The notes beneath the pieces were generated by a model, which was given only the letters and a program-made list of their open reading frames with translations, did not search any database and was not told where the DNA came from. Of a stretch of 64,000 nucleotides of DNA, positions 27,409 through 36,425 are shown in pieces (the stretch's first letter is position 1; every line of letters begins with the position of its first letter). Origin of the DNA: CAYQTE01 sp964420285 (GTDB taxonomy: Bacteria > Planctomycetota > Phycisphaerae > Tepidisphaerales > Tepidisphaeraceae); the NCBI GenBank assembly GCA_964420285.1, contig CAYQTE010000022.1, forward strand, positions 8,382 to 72,381, read 5' to 3'. The translations under genes were made by a program, and so were the position numbers.

Positions 27409-30400
27409 TCAGTTTGTTCCGGTGACCGGGTTGCGGACGATGCTCTTGCAGGCGTCGCGCAGATTCTCGACCTGACGCTGCTGGTCGGCCGAGAGCGCGA
27501 TGGTGCCGTTGCGCACCAGAGCGTCGATCTGAGCCAGCGCCTCACCGGCCTTATCAACCTGGTTCAGGCTGATCCGCGCATCGCCCAGGCCAATCAGGGC
27601 ATCGACGTTCCACGGCTGAAGCGTTGTGGCTTGGGCAAAGGCGGCTTCGGCGGCCGCGGTCTGGGACTCCTTCACATACACACGGGCCAGCGTGTCGTAA
27701 TAAGGACCGGTCTGCGGATCCTTCGGCGCCGCCGCGACGGCCGACTTGGCAAGATTTTCGGCCTCGCCGAGTGCGGACGGATCGTTCTTCATCAGCAGTA
27801 GATAGGCCAGATTGTTCTGCGCCGGCGCCATGTGCGGATTGCCTTGCAGGACGCGGCGGTACATCTGTTCAGCGCCCTTCTTGTCGCCGGCCTGGTCCAT
27901 GGCGCTGGCCAGGGTCATCAGCGTGTCCGGCGGCAAGTCGTTGCGGCCGGAGAGCGGACTGAGAACCGCCTGCGCCTGGGTATACGCATCGGTATTGGAA
28001 TAGCGCACGCCGATGTTGTACCAGGTGTTGGCCAGCAGGCATTGCTCGGCCACCGAGTCGGTGGGGATCATGGGCACGACGCGGCGCACCCAGGCCATGG
28101 CGCCGGCAGCGTCGGAATGGGTGACAATCGCAAGGCTCAACCATTTCGACCGCCAATCGGCGCTCTTCTGGGCCAGCGGCGAGAGAAACGCGGCGGCATC
28201 GTCCTCGCGCGCCACGGCGATCAGCGCCCGCGCGTACGTCGTGGTCAATTCGGCATTGGATGCGTCGGCGGCTCCCGACTTGAGATACGGCTGCAGCAGC
28301 GAAAGTGCGTCTGCGCCCTTGCCCGTGGCCAGATCGCTCACGGCCAGGGCAACGTCCGGTTCCAGTGTGTTATCCAGGCTTCGCTGCCGCCAAACCTGCG
28401 CGGCGAGGCTCATGTCCGACCAGCGACCCATGAATCCGTAGACGTTGGTCAGCATCTTTGCGGCCGGCGCTGAATTGGGGAGCAGATCCTTGGCCCGCTG
28501 CGCCAGTGCCAGCGCCTGATCGGCGCGGTCGGCATGAAGGAGCCTCTGGACGGTCAGAAAGTAGACGGGGAGAAATCGCGGGTACTTGTCGGCCAGCGCC
28601 GAGAGCCGCATCGTCAGTTGTTGCGGCGCCTGGTTCTTGGCGGCGGCGTCGATCATCGCATCGAGCGTATCGCCGGCGGCGGGATCCGTGGGGTCTTTTG
28701 TCAAAGCGCTCACCAGAGCCAGGTTGTCCGGCGACATGGCCAATCCGGTCATCTTCCGGCACAGGTCGCGCAGCGCCGTCAGTTGCCCCTGGGCGGGATT
28801 TGCCGCCAGCGCCGAATCGAGCAGTTTCCTGGCTACATCAAGCTGGCCGTGGCGAATCTGAAAACCGATGTCGGCGGCCCAGATGGCCGGATCGTCGGGA
28901 GCGGCCTTGATGGCGGCGGCGTAGGCGGCGGCGGCGGCGGCGGCATCGTCGATCTGCTGGTCGTCGAACGCGGCGACGATTTGCTCCTTCTGGCCCGGCG
29001 GCAGGTTCAGAGAGTCAAGCTGGGCCAGGCACTTTCGCGCGTGATCGATGTCCCGCTGCGAAGCAAAGAAGTCCGCTATCTGCTGGATGATGGCGGCGTC
29101 GCGCACGCCGAGGTCCAGAAGCTGGAAATAGATCGTCGAGGCGTCGTTGATCTTGCCCTGATGCCAGTCCAGATATGCCAGCAGCGCCTGACGCGACGGA
29201 TCGGACGCCTCGCCTCCGGCCTTGTCCAGAAGCGACTGTGACAGGGCGTAATCACCCTGATCGGCCAGCATCGACGCGGCGGCGCGAAGCAGGTCGCTGC
29301 TGACCCTGGAAATGCCGGCCAGATTGACCGCATATTTGCGGGCGTCATCGGCGTTCCCGGCCGCATGCTCCAGGCGGACCAGCGGGTACAGCACTTCCGG
29401 CATGTTCTGGTTGAGCGTGTTGGCCTTGGTCAGTTCGTCGATCGCGCCCTGGGGATTGCCGGCGGCTTCCAGGGCCGTGGCCATGAGCAGCCGTGGCTCG
29501 AGCTGACCGGGCGCCACATCGATGACATGGCTGAGAATATGGATGGCCTCGGCCGAATCCTCTTTTTTGCCGGGGCCGGTGAGCAGGTATCGCGCGCGCC
29601 CAATCTGCCAGTTGAGGCTCTCGTCCGTGGTCAGGTCATGCACGCGCTGAACGGTTCGTTCCATGAACGGCCGGTTGGTCCAGGCGGTGGCGGACTGAAG
29701 GATGGCGTCCTGAATCACCAGGTTGTCGGGATTGGCGTCTCCCAGCGTGGTCCAGGCGGCGGCGGCATCGGGACTGTGCGTCAGTTCGAGAATTTGCGCG
29801 ATGACCAAATCCCAATCGGCCCGCGTGGGCACACGAACGGGTCTGGTTGCGGCCGGCGCGCCCGACGGCTGCGTTGCCGCCAGGGCCGTGTCGGCGTCTT
29901 TGCGAACCTGGTCGATCACCTCGGCCGACGAGTGGTTGGCGGCGATCATCACGCCCGCGCGGGCCATCGCCAGCGCCGGGGTCAGCCCGTAATTCTTCTG
30001 TGCGGCGTCGAGCAGATCGTTTTCCCGGCCAAGCTGCTGGGCAAGACTGACCTGGGCGAGCCTGAGCAAAGTGTCCTGACCGGCGGCCGATGCGGCGTGC
30101 AGGGCCGAGTCGAGCAGAGTCACGGCCTTGTCGCGATCGGCGGCATCGTGGGTCTGGCAGAGCAGGCTGATGTATATCGGGAGCGTCTGCGGTTCGTTGG
30201 GGATTCTTTCCTGCAGGGCCTTGACGTCGGCCAGAACCTTCCTGATCTGGTCTATGTCGCCGCTGGTTCGGACGCGGTTGTATTCGGCGTACAGGCCGGT
30301 GATCACCGTTGGCAGGGTTTGCTCGGCCCAGAGGGCTCTCTGGGCTTGGGCGATGGCATCGTCGTTGGATTGGCCCTTGTCCTGTTCGATCTCGGCGATG

Positions 30401-31746
30401 CGCATGTGGGGCAGTGCCCAACTCGGATCCTGGCTGGTGGCCAGCTTCCATTGTTGAAGGGCCAGGTCTTGTTCGCCCAGTTCGAAATATGTTTCGCCGA
30501 CGAGATAGCGGATGATCGTATTGCGCTGATCGAACTCCTGAGCACGCTTGTATTGTTCCAGCGTGATGCGCGGCGATTGCGTGGCCGAGGCCAGCCGGGC
30601 CCGTAATGCGACCGTCCATGCGTGCGCAACAGGCTGCGTGCTGGACCGCTTGTCCAGGGCGTCCACCAACTCCTGCGCCGATTGGTGCTGGTTCAGTTGA
30701 TCGAGGGACAAGACGCGCAGGGCGACCACCTGGGCATCGGCCGTGGCGGGGTCGATCGCCTTGGTCCGATCAACGACGGCCGTGTATTTCTGATCCTGCC
30801 AGAGTCGCTGGACGTAAGCCTGTTCGATCTGGGGATCGTTGAGCTTATCCGCGGCTCTTTGCAGCGTTGCCAGCGACTGGCTGAATTGGTTCAAGCCATC
30901 CAGGAAGAAGACCAGGCGATTGACGAACTGGGCGTCGGGCGGATCGGGCTGGGTCGTGGCAGCCAGAGCCGTCTTGCCTGCTAGGACGTTGGCGGTGCGC
31001 TGGTCGACGGGGGCATCGGGGATTTCCGCCGCCTCGAAGTGGGCCATCACCTCGACCAGATCAAAGCGAGGATCATCGGGATAGGCCTTTTTGAGCGCAT
31101 CGGCATGAGCGATCAACTTCTCCGGCGGGTTATTGAGCTGGGCCATGAGGTGCAGCGTCAACGCCTGGAGATCGAGATCGGTGGGCTTAAGCTGGTTGTA
31201 TTCCAGGCTGGAGGCCAGCGCGGCATCGTAATGCTTGGGATCGCGCTCGTTGACCCAGGCCAGTGTGTTGAGCGCGTCCAGATCGCCGGGATGGCCCTTG
31301 AGGATCACGTCCGCCAGCCGGATCGCTTCGCTTTCGCCGCCGCTCTCGCGGATGAACAGTGTCATCAGCTTGTGCTGCGCGTCGTCGTACTGAGCCTTCT
31401 GTTTGTCGTCGGCCGTGGCAGGGTTCACCATGTCGATATAGCGGCGGAAACTCTGGATCGCCTCGGGAACCAGGCTGCCGTCGATGTCGCTGAGTTTTGT
31501 GCAGGAGACGGCCAGGTCGTAATACGCCTCGGGATCGCGTTGGACGCGATAAGCGTACCAGTGCAGAAGGGAGTGCGCCTGGTCATAGTCTCCCCGGGCG
31601 AAGGCGTCGATTCCCTGCTGCCGCCGGGCGGCGATGTCGGCGTTGCGCAAAGACCGCAAATGGAGATACAGCGCCGACGACGCCGCCAGCCCCAGGACAA
31701 CGATCACCGCCAGAATGCTCAGCCGCTGTTGTGTTTTGGGTCGCAT
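27409..31746 (-). CDS. giant TPR-repeat protein with N-terminal membrane anchor, copy 2
   Basis: A 1445-residue counterpart of the protein at 9123-13832. One membrane segment (LSILAVIVVLGLAASSALYL) is followed by TPR units along the whole length (for example GIDAFARGDYDQAHSLLHWY, GDKKGAEQMYRRVLQGNPHMAPAQNNLAYLL near the end). ATG 31746 is used; a TTG at 31755 is possible. Only 13 bases separate it from the upstream sugar transferase, so it is the last gene of the module 2 exosortase sub-operon. The periplasmic scaffold role is inferred. Confidence 0.85.
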   Translation of the reverse strand: MRPKTQQRLSILAVIVVLGLAASSALYLHLRSLRNADIAARRQQGIDAFARGDYDQAHSLLHWYAYRVQRDPEAYYDLAVSCTKLSDIDGSLVPEAIQSFRRYIDMVNPATADDKQKAQYDDAQHKLMTLFIRESGGESEAIRLADVILKGHPGDLDALNTLAWVNERDPKHYDAALASSLEYNQLKPTDLDLQALTLHLMAQLNNPPEKLIAHADALKKAYPDDPRFDLVEVMAHFEAAEIPDAPVDQRTANVLAGKTALAATTQPDPPDAQFVNRLVFFLDGLNQFSQSLATLQRAADKLNDPQIEQAYVQRLWQDQKYTAVVDRTKAIDPATADAQVVALRVLSLDQLNQHQSAQELVDALDKRSSTQPVAHAWTVALRARLASATQSPRITLEQYKRAQEFDQRNTIIRYLVGETYFELGEQDLALQQWKLATSQDPSWALPHMRIAEIEQDKGQSNDDAIAQAQRALWAEQTLPTVITGLYAEYNRVRTSGDIDQIRKVLADVKALQERIPNEPQTLPIYISLLCQTHDAADRDKAVTLLDSALHAASAAGQDTLLRLAQVSLAQQLGRENDLLDAAQKNYGLTPALAMARAGVMIAANHSSAEVIDQVRKDADTALAATQPSGAPAATRPVRVPTRADWDLVIAQILELTHSPDAAAAWTTLGDANPDNLVIQDAILQSATAWTNRPFMERTVQRVHDLTTDESLNWQIGRARYLLTGPGKKEDSAEAIHILSHVIDVAPGQLEPRLLMATALEAAGNPQGAIDELTKANTLNQNMPEVLYPLVRLEHAAGNADDARKYAVNLAGISRVSSDLLRAAASMLADQGDYALSQSLLDKAGGEASDPSRQALLAYLDWHQGKINDASTIYFQLLDLGVRDAAIIQQIADFFASQRDIDHARKCLAQLDSLNLPPGQKEQIVAAFDDQQIDDAAAAAAAYAAAIKAAPDDPAIWAADIGFQIRHGQLDVARKLLDSALAANPAQGQLTALRDLCRKMTGLAMSPDNLALVSALTKDPTDPAAGDTLDAMIDAAAKNQAPQQLTMRLSALADKYPRFLPVYFLTVQRLLHADRADQALALAQRAKDLLPNSAPAAKMLTNVYGFMGRWSDMSLAAQVWRQRSLDNTLEPDVALAVSDLATGKGADALSLLQPYLKSGAADASNAELTTTYARALIAVAREDDAAAFLSPLAQKSADWRSKWLSLAIVTHSDAAGAMAWVRRVVPMIPTDSVAEQCLLANTWYNIGVRYSNTDAYTQAQAVLSPLSGRNDLPPDTLMTLASAMDQAGDKKGAEQMYRRVLQGNPHMAPAQNNLAYLLLMKNDPSALGEAENLAKSAVAAAPKDPQTGPYYDTLARVYVKESQTAAAEAAFAQATTLQPWNVDALIGLGDARISLNQVDKAGEALAQIDALVRNGTIALSADQQRQVENLRDACKSIVRNPVTGTN

Positions 31747-31759
31747 GATGATCAACCGA

Positions 31760-33328
31760 TCACGAATGTGTCACTCGTCGCAGAATCTGCGAGATGGTCC
31801 GGAAAATGATGAGCAGGTCGAGAGTCCAGCACCGCTTCTCGACGTACTCGATGTCGTATTTGATCCACTCCTGGAAATCGCTGCCGGCCGCACGCGTGCG
31901 CCGGGTCTGCCACAGGCCGGTGATGCCCGGCCGGACGCTCAACCGCGCCTCGCGCCACGCGGGGCAATATTGATTCTCGCTGCGCGGGCTGGGCCGGGGA
32001 CCGACGATCGACATGTGGCCCAGCAGCACATTGAAGAACTGCGGCCACTCATCGAGGTGATATTTGCGCATGGCCCGGCCGACGCGGGTCAGGCGCGGAT
32101 CCTCTTCGATAAAGAACTGTGGTCCGTCGGCCTGGTTGGCGGCCTTGAGGTCCGCCTTCATCTTCTCGGCGTCCTTGCGCATCGAGCGGAATTTAATGCA
32201 GGGGAATTCGCGGCCGCCCAGCGTCTCGCGGCGATGCGAAAAGAAGATCGGCCGCCCGTCCTCAAGCCAGATCGCCAGAGCGACAAATGGATAGAACGGC
32301 AGGGACAGGGCGATGGCGATCAAGCTGGCGACGATGTCGAACAGCCGCTTGGCCGCCCGGTCCAGTACGTTGGCGTGCCGCACCGCCGGATCGTCCGGGA
32401 TGCGATTCTCCGCTGGCTCGATGGTGAGCCATTGGATCGCGCCCGATGGCGGGCGTTGGGATGGATCATCCCACAGAATTGCCGGTCCGACGACGGTGGT
32501 TCCGTCGGGGACATGACGGCCGGCGCCGACCCAGACCGGGCCGATGAATCGCGCAGCCGGTTCGATGCGGGCGGTGGGATCGGCCCAGGTGCTCAGATCG
32601 ACCTGCGTGGCCCGCGTGATGGTGGCATCGGGACGCTGCCAGACGGCCATGAGCGATTTGAGATATGCCGCGACCTCGCGGTCGAGCGAGCCGTCGAAGA
32701 CGTTGCCGTCCACCGAAAGTGTCGAGCGTTCGTGGCGGGGCGTGAACCGCCGCAGCCGCCGCCAGCCCACCAGAGGGTTGGGCGCCGATTGCCACAGCCG
32801 GGCCACCTCGCCGTCGGGAGTCAGCGCCACGCGGGCAAGTCGCTGGTCTTCGGCCGCATCGTACAGCCGCTGAATCCGAAGGAACCGCCCGTCGGCATCG
32901 GTCACGACGCGTTCGCGATAGCCGCGCTCGCGGGAGTTGTGCAGGCGCACGAACAGGAGCGTCGGCTGAATCCAGTTCAGCACGTCGATGACGTCCTTCA
33001 TCTTGAACAGCACCAGCGAGCGTGGATCGGTCAGCAGAAAGAGCTCCGCCGATTCGATAATCTGCGACGGCTCGCCCTGGCGCACGATCTGTACGCCATA
33101 GGCCGCCCAATAGCGCTGTTGCAGGCTCAGCGGGTCCATTCCCCAGATAGTGTGACTGGAGTTGGAACCGCCCAGAGCGGCAAACTCGGCCGGGGCAACC
33201 GATCCGACGGGCGCATGGGAATACTCGACAATGGGAACCTGGCCGGCGGTGGGTGGCAACGGGAGGGCGTCGGGCGCATGCGCCCGGCCGCGTTGCTCCG
33301 CGATGGGGGTTGTCGGGGTCGTTGCCAT
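31760..33328 (-). CDS. WbaP/PssA-like undecaprenyl-phosphate sugar transferase with N-terminal nucleotidyltransferase-like domain
   Basis: A 522-residue fusion. The C-terminal 200 residues are a bacterial sugar transferase that starts polysaccharide assembly by placing a sugar phosphate on undecaprenyl phosphate: membrane hairpin KRLFDIVASLIAIAL, then IKFRSM, DPRLTRVGRAMRKYHLDEWP, FNVLLGHMSIVGPRP and VRPGITGLWQ. Residues 60-320 lack the usual membrane bundle or CoA-binding-like domain. They look instead like a degenerate NDP-sugar pyrophosphorylase with a short hexapeptide turn (DPTARIEPAARFIGPVWVG), without a clear G-x-G-T-R motif. AAGGA precedes ATG 33328. Confidence 0.88.
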   Translation of the reverse strand: MATTPTTPIAEQRGRAHAPDALPLPPTAGQVPIVEYSHAPVGSVAPAEFAALGGSNSSHTIWGMDPLSLQQRYWAAYGVQIVRQGEPSQIIESAELFLLTDPRSLVLFKMKDVIDVLNWIQPTLLFVRLHNSRERGYRERVVTDADGRFLRIQRLYDAAEDQRLARVALTPDGEVARLWQSAPNPLVGWRRLRRFTPRHERSTLSVDGNVFDGSLDREVAAYLKSLMAVWQRPDATITRATQVDLSTWADPTARIEPAARFIGPVWVGAGRHVPDGTTVVGPAILWDDPSQRPPSGAIQWLTIEPAENRIPDDPAVRHANVLDRAAKRLFDIVASLIAIALSLPFYPFVALAIWLEDGRPIFFSHRRETLGGREFPCIKFRSMRKDAEKMKADLKAANQADGPQFFIEEDPRLTRVGRAMRKYHLDEWPQFFNVLLGHMSIVGPRPSPRSENQYCPAWREARLSVRPGITGLWQTRRTRAAGSDFQEWIKYDIEYVEKRCWTLDLLIIFRTISQILRRVTHS

Positions 33329-33397
33329 CAAAATCCTTCGAGCTGCGATGTCCGGCCAGACCGTGCAAATCGCCTTGGCCGGCTCCGGCGCGTTCTG

Positions 33398-35668
33398 TTA
33401 CGGATTGGCGCCGCCGCCGTTCTTGACGCTGGACGCCACCGCCTTGGCGACCGGCCCGAAAGGCGAACCAGCGCCGTCGCCGTTTTGTTTCTTTCGGCCG
33501 TTGCTCGCGCCGGGCGGCAGCGGCATGCGGCTGATGGACTGCTCGAAATCCTGGGCCTGGGCGCGGTTGAAAACGACGCCGGCCATCTTCGCGCCGATGG
33601 ACGCCAGCAGGGCCATCGCCTTGTCCACCAGCGGACGTTGCTGGCCGCGGCTGATGCACAGAATGGTCGCATCGGCGGCCACTGCGACCGGCGAGGCTTC
33701 GATGCTGCCCAGGACCGGCCCGGTGTCGATCAGGATGGTGTCGAAATGCGCCCTGGCGCCGTCCACCAGCCGGCGGATCGCGCCGGGCGAGACGGTTCCG
33801 GTGTAACCGCCCAGCGCCTCGCCCACGGGGAGGATCGACAGATCGGTCACATCCGTGGTGTGTACGTATTCGAGCACTTTGCGATTGGCCATCGCTTCCA
33901 GCACGCCCTGCGGCGAATGGACGTTGAGCCGGGCCGTCAGGCCGGCTCCGACAAGATCGCCGTCGATCAGCAGAGTGCGCGATCCGCTGGCCGCGAAGCT
34001 CAAGCCCAGAGCCAGCGTCAGGCTGGTCTTGCCGTCTCCGGCGCTGGCGCTGGTGATGGCAAAGACATTGCGCCCGAACGTCGAGCCGTTGATTTGCAGC
34101 AGCGTGCGAATCTGATGCACGCAGTGCGCGGCGATGGCCGCCTGGCCGGGATCGGTCAGCAGATCGGGAAGATTGGGGAGAATGCCCAGCAGCGGGGCGC
34201 CGGAGAGATCGCCGTTGGCCTCGTCGGAATAGCGGAAGCGGCTGTCGATCAGTCCGAGCATGAGCAGCAGGGCGATGGGGAACGCCGCGCCGATCATTCC
34301 GCCGACGAGGCTCATGGTATTGCGCTTGTCATTGGCGATCTGCGTAAGAAGATTCCCCTTGCTCAGGACATCGACCAGGTTGTACTGGCCGGAGGTGTCC
34401 ATCTTGGTTTTCAGGTCTTCCACATAGTGTTTGGCGTCGTTGAGTTTGCCGGTGGTGCCGTCGATCAGGTTGCGCTGCTCAATGATGGCCTGATTCTGGG
34501 CACTGAGATTGTTGGCGTAACTGACTTGTTGATCGTACTGGCTCTTGAAGATCTCAGCATTGTGCTTGGCCAGTTCGACATCCGCCGCGATCAGCGCCCG
34601 CGGCGGGGCGTTCTGGCCGGACTCGGTTGGAGCCGGCGCCAGGCCGGTATAATTGGCCATGAACTGATCGGCTTCGGCGCGAATGTCGGTGGCGGTGGCC
34701 TCAAGCCTGGCGCGGGCGGCGAGCGTCTGCGGATTGTTCGGACCGGCGGTCTGGATCAGATCCTGGAGTTCAACCGTTTGGCTCGCCTGGCGGTCCAGCA
34801 ACACGCTCATCATGTGGTCCATCGTGCCGATTTCCGTGTCCGAGAGCCGGGATGGCCGGCTGGCCGGCGACTGCGATTGCTGTGCGTCATACTCCTGCTG
34901 CACCTTCTGGAATTGGTAGTTGGCGGCGTCGGACAGATGTCGCAGGCGATCAGCCTCCATAAGATTGGCCTGGACCAGGGGGCCCAGATCTCCGGTGCCG
35001 GATTGCTTGATGAGGCTGGCGAGTTTCAACTTTTCGTCGGCCAGCTCATTAGAGAGATCGCGCACCTGGGCGTCCCAGTATTTCGCTCGCGCCTGGAATC
35101 CCAGCGGATCGGAATCGTCGAGGTACGACTGATAGGCCGTGCAGATGGCTTTGGTGCCGGCCTGTGCCACGGCCTCATCGGGATCGGTGAAGGAGACGAC
35201 GACGATTTCGCTGCCGGGCGACTGCTCGACATCCAGATTGTTGGCGAAGTTCTCGACATCCCTGTCGGTGACCGGTGGGCGGCCCAGCGACTTCCATTGC
35301 GGCAACTCCATGGCGCGCTCGACCAGTTCCGGCGAGGTCATGATCTGGATCTGCGAGTTCACGAAATACGAATACGCCGGAACCACGTCCTGCATGCCCG
35401 TGACGTTGGGCGTGGTCATGTGGAAGATGACCTGGGCCCGCGCGCGGAACTCGGGTTGCTGGCTTCGGTAGCCGATGACCGCGCCCGTGCCGCCGCAGAG
35501 CAGTCCGAGAATCACGGCCCATGCGTAACGGCCGCGCAGCAGTTGATGCAGGCGGCGCAATCCCTCCGGGCGGGCGGTGGTCACCACCGGATGCGCAGCG
35601 CCATAGGCCAGCGATGTGCGCGAGGTTTCGTTGGAGGGAAGCAACAGGATATCGTCGTCGTTCATCAT
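33398..35668 (-). CDS. Wzc-like chain-length determinant/ATPase lacking the C-terminal tyrosine cluster
   Basis: A 756-residue protein. A Wzz domain with first membrane helix (YAWAVILGLLCGGTGAVIGY) leads to a long coiled coil, second membrane helix near residue 455 and an ATPase with Walker A SASAGDGKTS (Lys547), A' TLLIDGDL and B ILIDTGP. The tail after RMPLPPGASNGRKK is Gly/Ala/Lys-rich and has no tyrosines, unlike the module 1 kinase, so autophosphorylation of the usual kind is doubtful. ATG 35668 overlaps the EpsI stop (ATGATGA). A 66-base gap follows to the sugar transferase gene. Confidence 0.88.
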   Translation of the reverse strand: MMNDDDILLLPSNETSRTSLAYGAAHPVVTTARPEGLRRLHQLLRGRYAWAVILGLLCGGTGAVIGYRSQQPEFRARAQVIFHMTTPNVTGMQDVVPAYSYFVNSQIQIMTSPELVERAMELPQWKSLGRPPVTDRDVENFANNLDVEQSPGSEIVVVSFTDPDEAVAQAGTKAICTAYQSYLDDSDPLGFQARAKYWDAQVRDLSNELADEKLKLASLIKQSGTGDLGPLVQANLMEADRLRHLSDAANYQFQKVQQEYDAQQSQSPASRPSRLSDTEIGTMDHMMSVLLDRQASQTVELQDLIQTAGPNNPQTLAARARLEATATDIRAEADQFMANYTGLAPAPTESGQNAPPRALIAADVELAKHNAEIFKSQYDQQVSYANNLSAQNQAIIEQRNLIDGTTGKLNDAKHYVEDLKTKMDTSGQYNLVDVLSKGNLLTQIANDKRNTMSLVGGMIGAAFPIALLLMLGLIDSRFRYSDEANGDLSGAPLLGILPNLPDLLTDPGQAAIAAHCVHQIRTLLQINGSTFGRNVFAITSASAGDGKTSLTLALGLSFAASGSRTLLIDGDLVGAGLTARLNVHSPQGVLEAMANRKVLEYVHTTDVTDLSILPVGEALGGYTGTVSPGAIRRLVDGARAHFDTILIDTGPVLGSIEASPVAVAADATILCISRGQQRPLVDKAMALLASIGAKMAGVVFNRAQAQDFEQSISRMPLPPGASNGRKKQNGDGAGSPFGPVAKAVASSVKNGGGANP

Positions 35669-36420
35669 TTGATCCCTTCGTGTAGGAATCGCAACACGTC
35701 CACATACGGTCCGAGCAATTGCACCAGTATGTCGTCGCGGTCCGCCTCAGGCAGATCGGGTGACACCAGCAACTGCACTTCGGTCGCGCCGAAATATCGG
35801 CGCTGGTAATCTTGTCCCACTTTGTAAACCGCATTGATGTCCCGCAGCGTTTCGTCTTTCGAGCCGGGAATCAGGAAGAAATTATAGACGATCTGCGAGT
35901 TGGCATCGACACCGAAAGACTGCGTGAACTTGTATTCCATCCCGCTGATCTTCATGCCGCTGACGAGTCCCTGCTCCGTCTGCCGGCCGGGAAGCGCCCA
36001 GTCGCGCGGCTGCGAACTCAGCATCGTCCATCCCTGCGACGGATAACAATTGGGCGGGTAATGTCCCTGCATGTCTCCGGCATCGCGGCACTGCACGATC
36101 AAAAGCTGCGCCGAGCGGCCGACCGAGGTTCCGGGCCGGTTTTCCAGGTATTGGCGGCTGATGATCATGTTCGGATTGAGCAGATTCACCGCCGATTGCG
36201 GCACTTCCATATCAGCGCCGTACCATGTGGTCTGGCCGTTCTGGATCACCTTGGGGATCGATTCCAATTCCGCCCTGGCCCGGCGGTGGAAGGCCTCGAC
36301 GTCGGCGTCACTGGGCTTGACGCGCCGCGTAGCCTCGCCCATGGCCGCCGCCAGCAGCAAAAGCGCAAGCACCGGCGGCGCCAGAGTGCGAACGATCAAG
36401 ATTGTGCTAGTCCTTGCCAT
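35665..36420 (-). CDS. epsI: EpsI-family exosortase-associated protein (DUF3485), copy 2
   Basis: A 251-residue protein with an N-terminal membrane segment (LIVRTLAPPVLALLLLAAAM) and the EpsI-type motif GHYPPNCYPSQGW near residue 120, followed by MEYKF and a C-terminal domain with YFGATEVQLLV. It lies between a Wzz and a Wzc paralogue, within one overlapping string of genes. ATG 36420 is used; TTG 36429 would overlap the preceding stop and is the alternative. Similarity to copy 1 is confined to the signature, so this is a separate lineage rather than a recent duplicate. Confidence 0.8.
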   Translation of the reverse strand: MARTSTILIVRTLAPPVLALLLLAAAMGEATRRVKPSDADVEAFHRRARAELESIPKVIQNGQTTWYGADMEVPQSAVNLLNPNMIISRQYLENRPGTSVGRSAQLLIVQCRDAGDMQGHYPPNCYPSQGWTMLSSQPRDWALPGRQTEQGLVSGMKISGMEYKFTQSFGVDANSQIVYNFFLIPGSKDETLRDINAVYKVGQDYQRRYFGATEVQLLVSPDLPEADRDDILVQLLGPYVDVLRFLHEGIK

Positions 36421-36425
36421 GTCGA

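Noticed and set aside
31634..35809. Plus-strand open frame of 1391 codons
   Set aside because: It lies antisense to four well-supported genes (TPR 2, WbaP-like, Wzc-like, EpsI 2). Its composition is the mirror image expected from high-GC coding sequence, and it contains no recognisable domain.
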